Assembly (NCBI GenBank): GCA_034429215.1 | Contig: DAOUGI010000097.1 | Location: 98,619 to 162,618 of the forward strand | Origin: JAFGOG01 sp034429215 | GTDB taxonomy: Bacteria; Chloroflexota; Anaerolineae; JAAYZQ01 | Reading direction: 5' to 3' | Length of the DNA: 64,000 nucleotides | In this document: positions 33,452-41,786 of the stretch, piece by piece | Layout: every line of letters begins with the position of its first letter | Numbering within the stretch: the first letter of the stretch is position 1 | The notes under the pieces: model-generated | What the model saw: the letters and a program-made list of their open reading frames with translations, nothing else | What the model was told of the DNA's origin: nothing | The model's database searches: none | Translations under genes and position numbers: made by a program

Positions 33452-36211
33452 CTAGCCCTTCAGCCCGGCCTTTTCCCTCAAGGGAAGAGGGAGCACGACG
33501 GGCAATTGGTTCAGGCGCACGCCGGTAGCGTCGTAGATGGCATTCACAATGGCCGGCGCGGTGGGGATGGAGGTGATCTCGCCAAGCCCCTTGGCGCCAT
33601 AGGGTCCCGATGACACAGGGTGCTCGACCAGGATGGGTGTGATTTCGGGCAGGTGGCGGATGGTAGGCACCCGATAGCGCACCAGGTTATCGGACAGCAC
33701 TTTGCCCTTGTCCACCACCAGCTCCTCGGTGAGCGCATAGCCGATGCCCATCATGACCCCGCCTTCCATCTGGCCCTCCACGGCCAGCGGGTTGATGGCC
33801 TTGCCGACGTCGGTGGCGGTGATGACCCGCAGCACGCGCACTTGGCCGCTTTTGAGATCCACTTCCACCTCGGCTGCCTGGGCGGCAAAGCCATACGCAA
33901 AGTGCGAATCGCCTTTCTGGCCAAGGGACACGGTCGAAGGCGGCTCGTAGACGACACTGGCGCTCAGCGCCCGGCCCTCTTTACCGGCCAGGCGGGCAGC
34001 CTCTTCCAGGCTCGACGAAACCCCCGACGGCGCCCAGATCCGCCCATCGCGAAAGCTCAATTCGTCCGGCGGGGCGCCTAATGCCTCGGCAGCCGCCGCA
34101 GCCAGGGTTGCCCGCAGCTGTTCGGCTGCCTGGCGAACGGCGTTGCCGGTGACAAAAGTCTGGCGCGAAGCGGTAGTGGGGCCGCCGTCGAGCGTCCGAT
34201 CGGTGTCGCCCAGCAGGACATCTACAAGCTGGGGCGAAACGCCTAGCCTGTCGGCCGCGATCTGGGACAAAATGGTCAACAGACCTTGGCCCACCTCGGC
34301 AGCCCCGGCCCGAACCTTGACGCGGCCGTCGAGCCACTCCACCTCCGCCCCGGCGGTATCGGCTGCCCCGCCGCCCAGGCCGACATTCTTGTAGGCACAA
34401 GCATAGCCCCAGCCCCGCGCTTTGCCAGGAGCTTGCCCACCCCGGTCGAGTGCCCTGAACCGTTCGCTTGCCTGCTCGACCTTGTCGATACACTCCATCA
34501 AGCCGGCGCTCTCGCGCAGCACTTGGCCGGTGCATGTTTCCCAGCCGACGCGCAGGGCATTGCGGCGGCGGATCTCCAACGGGTGCAGGCCCAACCGCTC
34601 GGCCAGGCGGTCGATCTGAAGCTCAGCCACAAACTGGGCCTGGGTGGCGCCAAAACCGCGATAGGCGCCGGCCGGCGGATTGTTGGTATAGAGGGCGTAG
34701 CAAGTCACCTCCACGTTGGGCACGGCATAGGGGCCGGTGACGTGAGTAGCAGCGCGGGTCATGACGTGCTCGCCCAGGCTGGCATAGGCGCCGGTATCGC
34801 CCAGGATCTCCACCTGCGCCGCCACGAGCCGGCCGTCGGCAGCAGCTCCCAGGCGAGCATGGATCACGGTGGCATGGCGCTTGGGGTGCGTAATCATCGA
34901 TTCCTGGCGGCTCCACACCAGCCTGACCGGCCGCCCGGTGACCCTGGCTGCCAGCGCGGCGTGGATCTGACCGGCGATGTCCTCCTTGCCGCCAAAAGCG
35001 CCGCCTACCGGCATGTGGACGACGCGCACCTGACTTTCGGGCATGGCCAGGCTGGCCGCCACCTGGCGGCGGTCGCCAAACGGGATCTGCGACCCAACGT
35101 AGACGGTCAACCGGCCGTCGGCTTCGGGCACAGCTACCGACGCCTCAGGCTCCAGGAAAAGGTGATCGCCGAACGGGGTGCGATAGGTCTCCTCGACAAT
35201 CTGGTCTGCCTGGGCAAAGCCGGCGGTCACATCGCCCTTGTGGACGTGGATCTCTTTCAGCACATTGCCCCGCTCGTGGACATGCGGCGCGTCAGGCGCC
35301 AACGCCCCCTCAGGCGAGTCGACTACGGGCAGCGGCTCATAGTTCACATCGATCAGGGCCAACGCCCCCTCGGCGGCTTTGGGTGTGTCGGCGACCACCA
35401 AAGCCACGGCGTCGCCGTAGTAGCGGACCTTGTCATAGGCCAGCACCGACCAATCGTTCTGGGACACACCATGGTTCTTGGACCCCGGCACGTCGGCCGC
35501 GGTCAACACCGTCACGACGCCGGGGTAGGCTCTGGCCCGCGAGGTATCGACGGCCAGCAGCCGTGCGTGGGCGTGGGCGCTGCGCAGAACCCTGGCATGG
35601 AGCATGCCCGGGAAGGTAAGATCGGCAGTGTAGCGAATCGCGCCGGTAGCCTTGGCCACGGCGTCAGGCCGGGTAAAGCGGCCGCCGACAGGAGAGCCGG
35701 GCTGTGCGCCGCCGGGCGGCAATTGCCGGCCTTCGGCCACCGCCTCGATAGCCCGGATGACCTTGGTATAGCCGGTACAGCGGCATAGGTTCTTGTCGAG
35801 GGCGTCGCAGATCTCGGCCCGCGTAGGGTGAGGATTGCGGTCGAGCAAAGCCTTGGCAGCCATGATCAGGCCTGGGGTGCAAAAACCACACTGGATGGCT
35901 CCTGCGTCGATGAACGCCTGTTGCAGGGGGTGCAGTCGGCCTCCAACCGCCAGCCCTTCAATCGTCTCGACCCGCTTGCCGGCAGCCCGCCGGGCCAGGT
36001 AGGTGCACGACTTGACCGCTTCGCCTGGCGCACTGCCGTCGGCCGGGGCCACGAGCACGGTGCAGGCGCCGCACTGGCCTTGCCCACAGCCGTCTTTGGC
36101 GCCTGTCAGGCCCAACTGGCCGCGCAGGACTTGAAGCAGCGTGGTACGACGGTCGATCTGGACCTGGTGCTCGACGCCGTTCACTGTCAGAGAAATTGTC
36201 TGTTCGGCCAC
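33452..36211 (-). CDS. Single-chain molybdenum hydroxylase (Mop/aldehyde oxidoreductase-like)
   Basis: The 919-residue enzyme has a plant-type [2Fe-2S] domain (CGQGQCGACTVL, from Cys42), a second [2Fe-2S] domain (QCGFCTPG, LCRCTGY), then the molybdopterin part (AIRYTADLTFPGMLHARVL; substrate loop AGAYRGFGATQ; GAKGLGE with the likely active-site Glu near the C-terminus). There is no FAD domain between them, and the length is close to the Desulfovibrio gigas Mop aldehyde oxidoreductase rather than three-subunit xanthine or CO dehydrogenases. The AYRGFG loop argues against CO dehydrogenase (AYRCSFR). GTG start after CGAGGCATTC. Substrate most likely an aldehyde or N-heterocycle. Confidence 0.87.
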   Translation of the reverse strand: MAEQTISLTVNGVEHQVQIDRRTTLLQVLRGQLGLTGAKDGCGQGQCGACTVLVAPADGSAPGEAVKSCTYLARRAAGKRVETIEGLAVGGRLHPLQQAFIDAGAIQCGFCTPGLIMAAKALLDRNPHPTRAEICDALDKNLCRCTGYTKVIRAIEAVAEGRQLPPGGAQPGSPVGGRFTRPDAVAKATGAIRYTADLTFPGMLHARVLRSAHAHARLLAVDTSRARAYPGVVTVLTAADVPGSKNHGVSQNDWSVLAYDKVRYYGDAVALVVADTPKAAEGALALIDVNYEPLPVVDSPEGALAPDAPHVHERGNVLKEIHVHKGDVTAGFAQADQIVEETYRTPFGDHLFLEPEASVAVPEADGRLTVYVGSQIPFGDRRQVAASLAMPESQVRVVHMPVGGAFGGKEDIAGQIHAALAARVTGRPVRLVWSRQESMITHPKRHATVIHARLGAAADGRLVAAQVEILGDTGAYASLGEHVMTRAATHVTGPYAVPNVEVTCYALYTNNPPAGAYRGFGATQAQFVAELQIDRLAERLGLHPLEIRRRNALRVGWETCTGQVLRESAGLMECIDKVEQASERFRALDRGGQAPGKARGWGYACAYKNVGLGGGAADTAGAEVEWLDGRVKVRAGAAEVGQGLLTILSQIAADRLGVSPQLVDVLLGDTDRTLDGGPTTASRQTFVTGNAVRQAAEQLRATLAAAAAEALGAPPDELSFRDGRIWAPSGVSSSLEEAARLAGKEGRALSASVVYEPPSTVSLGQKGDSHFAYGFAAQAAEVEVDLKSGQVRVLRVITATDVGKAINPLAVEGQMEGGVMMGIGYALTEELVVDKGKVLSDNLVRYRVPTIRHLPEITPILVEHPVSSGPYGAKGLGEITSIPTAPAIVNAIYDATGVRLNQLPVVLPLPLREKAGLKG

Positions 36212-36243
36212 GAATGCCTCGGCGGTGAGAGTCGCGTGCTGCT

Positions 36244-36272
36244 ATTGTAACAGCGAATCGGTTTGGCGTCAA
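36244..36272 (-). promoter_or_regulatory. Promoter of the molybdenum hydroxylase operon
   Basis: On the minus strand TTGACG (36267-36272), 17 bp and TACAAT (36244-36249) with TG before the -10. Confidence 0.75.
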
Positions 36273-36358
36273 ATGAATGGCAAGCAGCTTTCAGCAATCG
36301 GCAGCCGGCGGTGTCACCCAGCAGGACAGGCACACAAGCCCTCCCCCTGCCGGGTGTT

Positions 36359-36387
36359 TTGGCATAAGCTCGAGGCTGTGCTATACT
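36359..36387 (+). promoter_or_regulatory. Promoter giving a nearly leaderless mRNA
   Basis: TTGGCA (36359-36364), 17 bp and TATACT (36382-36387) inside CTGTGCTATACT. The ATG is at 36396, only 9 bp after the -10, so transcription should begin at or just before the start codon. Confidence 0.75.
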
Positions 36388-36395
36388 CAGCGACG

Positions 36396-37580
36396 ATGAA
36401 GACAGAACTGGGCAGGGTGATTCTCAAGCCGGGGCGTGAGAAATCGGTGCGCAACCGGCATCCCTGGATCTTTTCCGGGGCGATAGAGCACGCGCAGGGG
36501 CAAGGCGACCTGGTACAGGTGGTCAGCAGTCGGGGGGAATATCTGGCTACAGGGACGCTCAATCACCGGTCGCAGATCACAGTGCGGCTGCTGACGTGGG
36601 ATGCTGGCGAAGAGATAGACGGTCCGTTCTGGCGGCGGCGGCTGGAGCGCGCCATCGCCGGCCGGGCACAACTGGCGGCCGACCGGGCCGCCAACGCGTA
36701 CCGGCTGGTCCACGCGGAGGCGGACGGCCTGCCCGGGCTGATCGTGGACCGCTATGGCCCTTGGCTGGTGATCCAGTGTCTGACGGCGGGCATGGCCCAC
36801 CGGCGAGAGGAGATTGCGGCACTGCTGGCCGAGCTGCTGGCGCCGGCAGGCATCTATGCCCGTGACGACGCCGACGTGCGGCTGAAGGAAGGGCTGCCGC
36901 TCGAAACCGGGTTGTTGCAGGGCGAGGAGCCTCCTGACCGGGTAGAGATCGTAGAGTCCGGCCACCGCTTCCTGGTAGACGTCAAGCGCGGCCACAAGAC
37001 CGGCTTTTACCTGGATCAGCGGGAAAACCGGCGGCGGGCGGCGGCCTATTGCAGCGGGCGGGAGGCGCTGAACGCCTTTGCCTACACGGGGGCCTTTGGA
37101 GTGTATGCTGCCGATGCTAAAGCACGCTCGGTGGTCAACATAGACACCTCTGCCGAGTCGCTGGCCCTGGCCGGGGAGAACCTGGCGCTCAACGGCTGCG
37201 CACCACAGGAGATGGTCACGGGCGACGTGTTCCAGGTGCTGCGCCGCTATAGCCGTGAGGGCCGGACCTTTGACGTGGTCATCCTGGATCCGCCGAAATT
37301 CGCCGCGTCGCAGGCCGAGGTAATGGACGCTGCGCGCGGCTACAAGGACGTGAACCTGTCGGCGATGCGGCTGCTGCGGCCCGGTGGGACCCTGATCACT
37401 TTTTCCTGTTCCGGGCTGGTGAGCGCCGACCTTTTCCAAAAGATCGTGTTCGGCGCGAGCGTGGACGCCGGCCGGGACGTGCAGATCGTCGACAAGCTGG
37501 CCCAGGGCTCGGATCACCCGGTGCTGCTCACCTTTCCCGAGTCGGCTTATTTGAAGGGATTTATCTGCCGGGTGTGGTAA
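36396..37580 (+). CDS. rlmI: RlmI-like class I SAM-dependent rRNA methyltransferase
   Basis: The 394-residue protein has an N-terminal PUA-type RNA-binding domain (residues about 1-80, LKPGREKSVRNRHPWIFSGA), a middle domain with EADGLPGLIVDRYG, and a C-terminal Rossmann methyltransferase (ALNAFAYTGAFGVYA motif I, VVILDPPKFA motif IV, FSCSGL motif). This matches COG1092 (RlmI/YccW), which makes m5C in 23S rRNA. The start at 36396 is fixed by the promoter just upstream; there is no ribosome site, consistent with leaderless translation. Confidence 0.88.
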   Translation: MKTELGRVILKPGREKSVRNRHPWIFSGAIEHAQGQGDLVQVVSSRGEYLATGTLNHRSQITVRLLTWDAGEEIDGPFWRRRLERAIAGRAQLAADRAANAYRLVHAEADGLPGLIVDRYGPWLVIQCLTAGMAHRREEIAALLAELLAPAGIYARDDADVRLKEGLPLETGLLQGEEPPDRVEIVESGHRFLVDVKRGHKTGFYLDQRENRRRAAAYCSGREALNAFAYTGAFGVYAADAKARSVVNIDTSAESLALAGENLALNGCAPQEMVTGDVFQVLRRYSREGRTFDVVILDPPKFAASQAEVMDAARGYKDVNLSAMRLLRPGGTLITFSCSGLVSADLFQKIVFGASVDAGRDVQIVDKLAQGSDHPVLLTFPESAYLKGFICRVW

Positions 37581-37652
37581 CCCCACCGTACCCCGGCAGC
37601 CAGCCGGGCGCGGCAACGGTCCGGACGGCTGCCTGCGCTGTAGCCCGCCCTC

Positions 37653-38285
37653 TCACTTGGTGACGCGAAAGCGGCAGGCCTTGGCGCCGGTGGCGACGCA
37701 TTCAGTCTCTTCGACCAGGTGCTTCCCACCGGTGCTCCACTCTACCATCTCGTCAATGACCGCCAGGGGGATGTGGCACACAGGCTTGGTAATCGGCTTG
37801 TTTTGGGCGATGCTGCGCCGGGCGATCTCTGAACAGTAAGGACAGCCGGGCATCTCGACGACAAAAGCATCGCCCTCGTCGTGGAGGATGTGGGCCGTGC
37901 CGTACAGCTCCTGGCCCTGCTCGACCAGCCGGGATAGGATGAACTGCATCCGCTTGGCAACGGGCAAAACTCGAAGAGCCGTGCCGGCCAAGGCAAACTT
38001 GGTCGGTCGCTGGCGGCGGATCTCGGCCGCACCCAACCGGCCGCCACGCAAAAAGATGGGCTTGGCGCCACGAGCGCCAAAAATATCATAGACGAGGGCC
38101 AAAAAGCTCGAGTATTGCGCCACGGTGATGCTGGGCGTCTCGTCCAGCGGGGGAATATGGTCGGCATAGTGGGTCAATTCCGCCTGTCGCAGCAGCGTCA
38201 GCAGGCTGCGGCGGCCCATCATCTCGTCCACCTGGTTGATCAGGATGTTCATCAGCAGTGAAGGGATCCTTTTCTCTTCTTCCAC
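37653..38285 (-). CDS. V4R-domain (4-vinyl reductase-like) sensor protein
   Basis: The 210-residue protein ends in a V4R domain: a PGCPYCSEI cysteine pair, KPVCHIPLAVIDEM, and the hallmark C-terminus EETECVATGAKACRFRV. V4R domains bind small hydrophobic ligands or metals in regulatory and chlorophyll-synthesis proteins. The N-terminal half (residues about 1-110) is a helical region that I do not recognise. A GTG start follows GGAGGCACTC. It is a single gene with its own promoter and is probably a soluble sensor with no known output. Confidence 0.75.
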   Translation of the reverse strand: MEEEKRIPSLLMNILINQVDEMMGRRSLLTLLRQAELTHYADHIPPLDETPSITVAQYSSFLALVYDIFGARGAKPIFLRGGRLGAAEIRRQRPTKFALAGTALRVLPVAKRMQFILSRLVEQGQELYGTAHILHDEGDAFVVEMPGCPYCSEIARRSIAQNKPITKPVCHIPLAVIDEMVEWSTGGKHLVEETECVATGAKACRFRVTK

Positions 38286-38360
38286 GAGTGCCTCCTGCCA
38301 GCCGCGCGAACCTGAGTCTGCACATAGGCAAATGCTGTGTTCTTGTCGGTTCAGCCCTCA

Positions 38361-38388
38361 TTATACCACAAATGGCATAAGGCACAAC
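38361..38388 (-). promoter_or_regulatory. Promoter of the V4R gene
   Basis: On the minus strand TTGTGC (38383-38388), 16 bp and TATAAT (38361-38366) preceded by TGTGG. Confidence 0.7.
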
Positions 38389-38446
38389 TCCCAACCCTGG
38401 ATCTTGGCTGCCGGCGGCATGCGGCACGAGGATTACAGATTTTGGA

Positions 38447-38476
38447 TTGGATAGATCGCAGGGATTGTGGTACAAT
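38447..38476 (+). promoter_or_regulatory. Promoter of the methyltransferase gene
   Basis: TTGGAT (38447-38452), 18 bp and TACAAT (38471-38476) preceded by TGTGG; start codon at 38520. Confidence 0.65.
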
Positions 38477-38519
38477 AAGAGAGGGCCAAGAGCCTGACCT
38501 GGCGAAGGAGATCCCTTAT

Positions 38520-39314
38520 ATGCCTCGTGAATGGATGGACGTATCTCAGCTTTCATTCAATACCCTGCTGTTGCTTGAACAGGTTCAACTAGGCTGGCTT
38601 TCGGGGGAGTGGTTGCCAGAACGGGAGCTGGGCCTTGCGCTTGCAGCTAATCCCGCTGTGGAGTGGTATATGCGCCACAAATGCCCCCAATTGGACGGGT
38701 GGCTGGACGGGGTGATGTCGGCTGTTCAAGGCTACAAGACGGCCGATCCTGCGGAGGTAAGGCAAGCTGAAGTGAGCGTGCTTGCTTCGATGACCGACAT
38801 GGTCGTGTATGCCGTCGATCCTGCGGTATATGATGCCCAGCCCTTCCTCGGCTGGGACACGAATGAGCTGACCTGTCTGACCGATTTTTCTGACAAGACC
38901 GTGATCGACGTTGGCGCCGGCACAGGCCGGCTTGCGCTGGCCGTTGCGCCGCAGGCGCGAACGGTGTTTGCCGTAGAGCCGGTGGCCAACCTGCGCGCAT
39001 ACCTCAAAAAACAGGCCCGGGCGAAAGGGCTGCACAACGTGTATGCCGTGGACGGTCTGATTACAGATATCCCTTTCCCAGGGCAGACCGCTGACGTGAC
39101 GATGGGAGGCCACGTCTTTGGCGACGACCCGGGCGCAGAATACCAGGAGCTGGTGCGAGTCACCAGGGTTGGCGGGATGATCATCCTTTGTCCGGGGAAC
39201 AACGACCAGGACAATGAGACTCATGACGTGCTCGTTGCCCGGGGGTTCGAGTGGTCCCGGTTTGAAGAACCGCGAGATGGCTGGAAGCGCAAGTATTGGC
39301 AGAGGGTGGGATGA
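38520..39314 (+). CDS. Class I SAM-dependent methyltransferase
   Basis: The 264-residue product has an N-terminal helical region (residues about 1-115) and then a methyltransferase domain: TVIDVGAGTGRLALAVA (motif I), VFAVEPVANLRAYL, FPGQTADVTMGGHVFGDDP (motif IV) and ELVRVTRVGGMIILCPG. The start at 38520 follows GAAGGAGA and lies 44 bp after the promoter; longer in-frame readings cross the promoter. A 36-codon relic of another methyltransferase follows, so this was once a pair. Confidence 0.85.
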   Translation: MPREWMDVSQLSFNTLLLLEQVQLGWLSGEWLPERELGLALAANPAVEWYMRHKCPQLDGWLDGVMSAVQGYKTADPAEVRQAEVSVLASMTDMVVYAVDPAVYDAQPFLGWDTNELTCLTDFSDKTVIDVGAGTGRLALAVAPQARTVFAVEPVANLRAYLKKQARAKGLHNVYAVDGLITDIPFPGQTADVTMGGHVFGDDPGAEYQELVRVTRVGGMIILCPGNNDQDNETHDVLVARGFEWSRFEEPRDGWKRKYWQRVG

Positions 39315-39327
39315 AGCGAGGGCATCC

Positions 39328-39438
39328 ATGAACCTGAACGAGCTTGTTCAAGCCTGGAAACGTGAGGAACAACAGCCCTTCTCCGGCTGGGATTTTTCTC
39401 ACCTGGACGGCCGGATGATAGAAGAGCAGGTTCCCTGA
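39328..39438 (+). pseudogene. 36-codon remnant of a second SAM methyltransferase
   Basis: The frame MNLNELVQAWKREEQQPF, continuing with GWDFSHLDGRMIEEQVP, is the characteristic N-terminus of Chloroflexota-type methyltransferases in which 'WDF(S)xLxGRxxEEQPPW' precedes motif I. Here it stops at once after EEQVP, and the next gene begins 49 bp later. No continuation is seen in the other frames. I interpret it as a deletion remnant; a translated micropeptide is possible but unsupported. Confidence 0.5.
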
Positions 39439-39486
39439 CCTTTGTGGCCAGAAAATACCTGATCGAAGCATACAAAGGTTCCGCTC

Positions 39487-41046
39487 TTGGATTCTAGCCC
39501 TTTGTTTCGTAACAAGAGCCGATTAGCAATCGCCCTGGTCATAGTCATATGCCTGGTGGGCTTGTTTTTGCGCGCCTACCTGTATGGATTGAACCGGTCG
39601 CTTTGGTTCGACGAAGCCGAGCTGGCGCGCAATCTCGTCAACCGTTCATTCATCGACCTCCTCAAACCTCTGGATTCCAACCAAGGAGCGCCGATAGGTT
39701 TCCTGCTCCTGCAAAAGGCTGTTATCAGTTTGCTGGGCAGCAGGGATTACATTCTGAGACTCGTTCCACTGTTGGCCGGCCTGGCCTCAGTTCCATTGAT
39801 CTACCTGGTCTCAAAGCAATATGGTGGGCAGTTGTTCAGTTGCATCTCACTGGCGCTGTTTGCCGTGTCTCCAAGGCCGGTGCACTATTCCTCTGAGCTG
39901 AAACAGTACTCGACCGATCTGCTGGCAGCGTTGGTCCTGTTGCTCATTGTCCCCAAATGCCTGGAAGGCAAGCCCAAACCCCGTGCACTGGTTGCGCTTG
40001 GCATCGCCGGGGCTGTGGCAATCTGGCTCTCCCATCCGTCATTGTTCGTCCTGGCCGGGATCGCCGTTACGTTAGCAGTGGTGTTCGCCGTGCGTCGAGA
40101 CTCGCGCCGTTTCTGGGGGCTGATCGGAATTGGAGCAGTGTGGCTGATAAGCCTGGGGCTTTTATACTTTATCAGCCTGAGACACCTGGCATCGAACGAC
40201 GCCCTCGCCAGTTACTGGAGTGGCAGTTTCGCGCCAATACCCTCCTGGAGCAACCTCGGTTGGTATTATGATGCCTGGAGTGGCCTGCTGAAGGACCCTG
40301 CCGCATTGCCCGTCGGCGTAATCACGGTGGGGTTGATGATCGTTGGCATCTTTTCTCTAGCCATCGGGCGCCTGCCGCTGATGTCGATACTTGTCAGCCC
40401 CTTCCTGCTAACCCTCATTGCCTCTGCTCTAGGCAAGTACCCGTTCAGCGGACGGCTGCTGATATTTCTTGTGCCGCTTCTATTGCTGCTGGTCGCCGCG
40501 GGGGTGGACCGAGTTAGGGTAGCGCTGCTGAAGGTGAATGGGCTGCTCGCGTGGCTTGTAACCGCCTCCCTGGTCATCTATCTCTTGTGGGGGCCGCTAA
40601 CCACCGCATACGAAAACCTGGAATCTCCCCCTCTCGGAGAACACATCAAACCGGCGATGTCGTACCTGAGCCAGGGTTACCAGGACACCGATCTGATCTA
40701 TCTGTACATTGGGGCAGAGCCTGCGTTTGCCTTTTACGCGCCTCTGTATGGATTTGATCGCGACGATTACATCGTCGGCGTGTGGGCCAGAAACGACCCG
40801 ACCCATTACCTTGAAGACGTCGACAAGCTCAGGGGCAATCCACGCGTCTGGTTTGTCTTTTCGCACAATTGTAGTTGGTGCACAGTAAATGAGCAGGATT
40901 TTATCCTGGAGCACCTCGATAAAATCGGGGTGAAAAGGGGTGAGCTTGTATCGGGCAGCGCGGCCGTATACCTGTATGATTTGACAGAGCCCGTAAGTCA
41001 CCCAGTAAGGAGTCAGCTTCTCATGTGCGCCAGTACGGTGCAGTGA
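39487..41046 (+). CDS. Membrane glycosyltransferase of the GT39/ArnT-like (GT-C) type
   Basis: The 519-residue protein has about eleven predicted membrane helices starting at residue 13 and the GT-C signature acidic pair after the first helix, NRSLWFDEAELA (DE motif). A second loop with PRPVHYSSELKQYSTD is typical of dolichyl- or undecaprenyl-phosphate-sugar-dependent enzymes. It would add a sugar to lipid or protein on the outer face of the membrane. A TTG start at 39487 is the only in-frame choice near AAAGG. The DNA here looks lower in GC than its neighbours. Confidence 0.82.
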   Translation: MDSSPLFRNKSRLAIALVIVICLVGLFLRAYLYGLNRSLWFDEAELARNLVNRSFIDLLKPLDSNQGAPIGFLLLQKAVISLLGSRDYILRLVPLLAGLASVPLIYLVSKQYGGQLFSCISLALFAVSPRPVHYSSELKQYSTDLLAALVLLLIVPKCLEGKPKPRALVALGIAGAVAIWLSHPSLFVLAGIAVTLAVVFAVRRDSRRFWGLIGIGAVWLISLGLLYFISLRHLASNDALASYWSGSFAPIPSWSNLGWYYDAWSGLLKDPAALPVGVITVGLMIVGIFSLAIGRLPLMSILVSPFLLTLIASALGKYPFSGRLLIFLVPLLLLLVAAGVDRVRVALLKVNGLLAWLVTASLVIYLLWGPLTTAYENLESPPLGEHIKPAMSYLSQGYQDTDLIYLYIGAEPAFAFYAPLYGFDRDDYIVGVWARNDPTHYLEDVDKLRGNPRVWFVFSHNCSWCTVNEQDFILEHLDKIGVKRGELVSGSAAVYLYDLTEPVSHPVRSQLLMCASTVQ

Positions 41047-41137
41047 ACCTATGCACCCAGGGGTCAAACACCGGTGCAGCATCACACCTAGCGGGAGTAC
41101 AGTTCGATTTCTGATATTTCTGTACAAGTGTTATCCG

Positions 41138-41146
41138 TGGTATAAT
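41138..41146 (+). promoter_or_regulatory. Extended -10 promoter
   Basis: TGG followed by a perfect TATAAT (41141-41146); no good -35 is seen at the normal distance. Start codon at 41184 after CAGGAGGC. Confidence 0.55.
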
Positions 41147-41183
41147 TGCTGGGCACGCTAAGGAGTACCAGGAGGCAGACAGA

Positions 41184-41786
41184 ATGAAAGCCCTATCGGA
41201 CGTTGTACAACCGATCTTGACCGGCCCGACGCCGGGCGCCCTCGTCGCCCTGCAGGGCGCGCTGCTGGCCGCGGAGATGGAAGGCGAGGCGGTCGAAACA
41301 GCGCTGGAGATCGCCGGCCAGTTTCACACCTACCTGAGCGAATTGCAGAGCAAGATTACCGCCAAGCAGTATAACGAAATGGCATCGCGGCTGGACATCG
41401 GCGCGGTGGGGACGGTAGCGTTGGAGAACATCGTCGCTACCCAGAAAGAAGAGTTCTGGAAGCGGCTGCTGCTGGGCGGCCTGGGCGAGGCGCTGATGGT
41501 GGCCGCCAGCCGGCAGTACATCAGAGCCTGGGACGCTGAGACGAGCCTGGTCCACACCCAGGCGACCTGGTACCTGTCAGAGGCACTGTGGCGCGCCTCG
41601 CGCCAGATGCAGCCCGACCTGGCGCCGGAGCGGCGCTGGGAGGCGATCCAGGGGCTGCTGGCGCCGGCCTACGAGGCCAAGACGCTGGCGCCGGCCAAGG
41701 CGGTGCTGCTGGGACGGGTATTCCAGATTCTGCTGTTGACCCACCTGGCGCGCCTGTGGCCTGCCGTCCAGGCCGAGCCCAAATGA
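41184..41786 (+). CDS. Hypothetical protein
   Basis: I do not recognise this 200-residue, mostly alpha-helical protein. It has no signal peptide and at most one weak hydrophobic segment near the C-terminus (AVLLGRVFQILLLTHLARLW). CCAGGAGGC precedes the ATG. The stop overlaps the next start by 4 bp (ATGA), so it is translationally coupled to the membrane exonuclease/phosphatase and may be its cytoplasmic partner. Confidence 0.6.
   Translation: MKALSDVVQPILTGPTPGALVALQGALLAAEMEGEAVETALEIAGQFHTYLSELQSKITAKQYNEMASRLDIGAVGTVALENIVATQKEEFWKRLLLGGLGEALMVAASRQYIRAWDAETSLVHTQATWYLSEALWRASRQMQPDLAPERRWEAIQGLLAPAYEAKTLAPAKAVLLGRVFQILLLTHLARLWPAVQAEPK

Noticed and set aside
33452..36211. CO dehydrogenase large subunit
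   Set aside because: The active-site loop is AYRGFG, not the AYRCSFR of form I CO dehydrogenase, and the Fe-S domain is fused at the N-terminus as in Mop-type enzymes.
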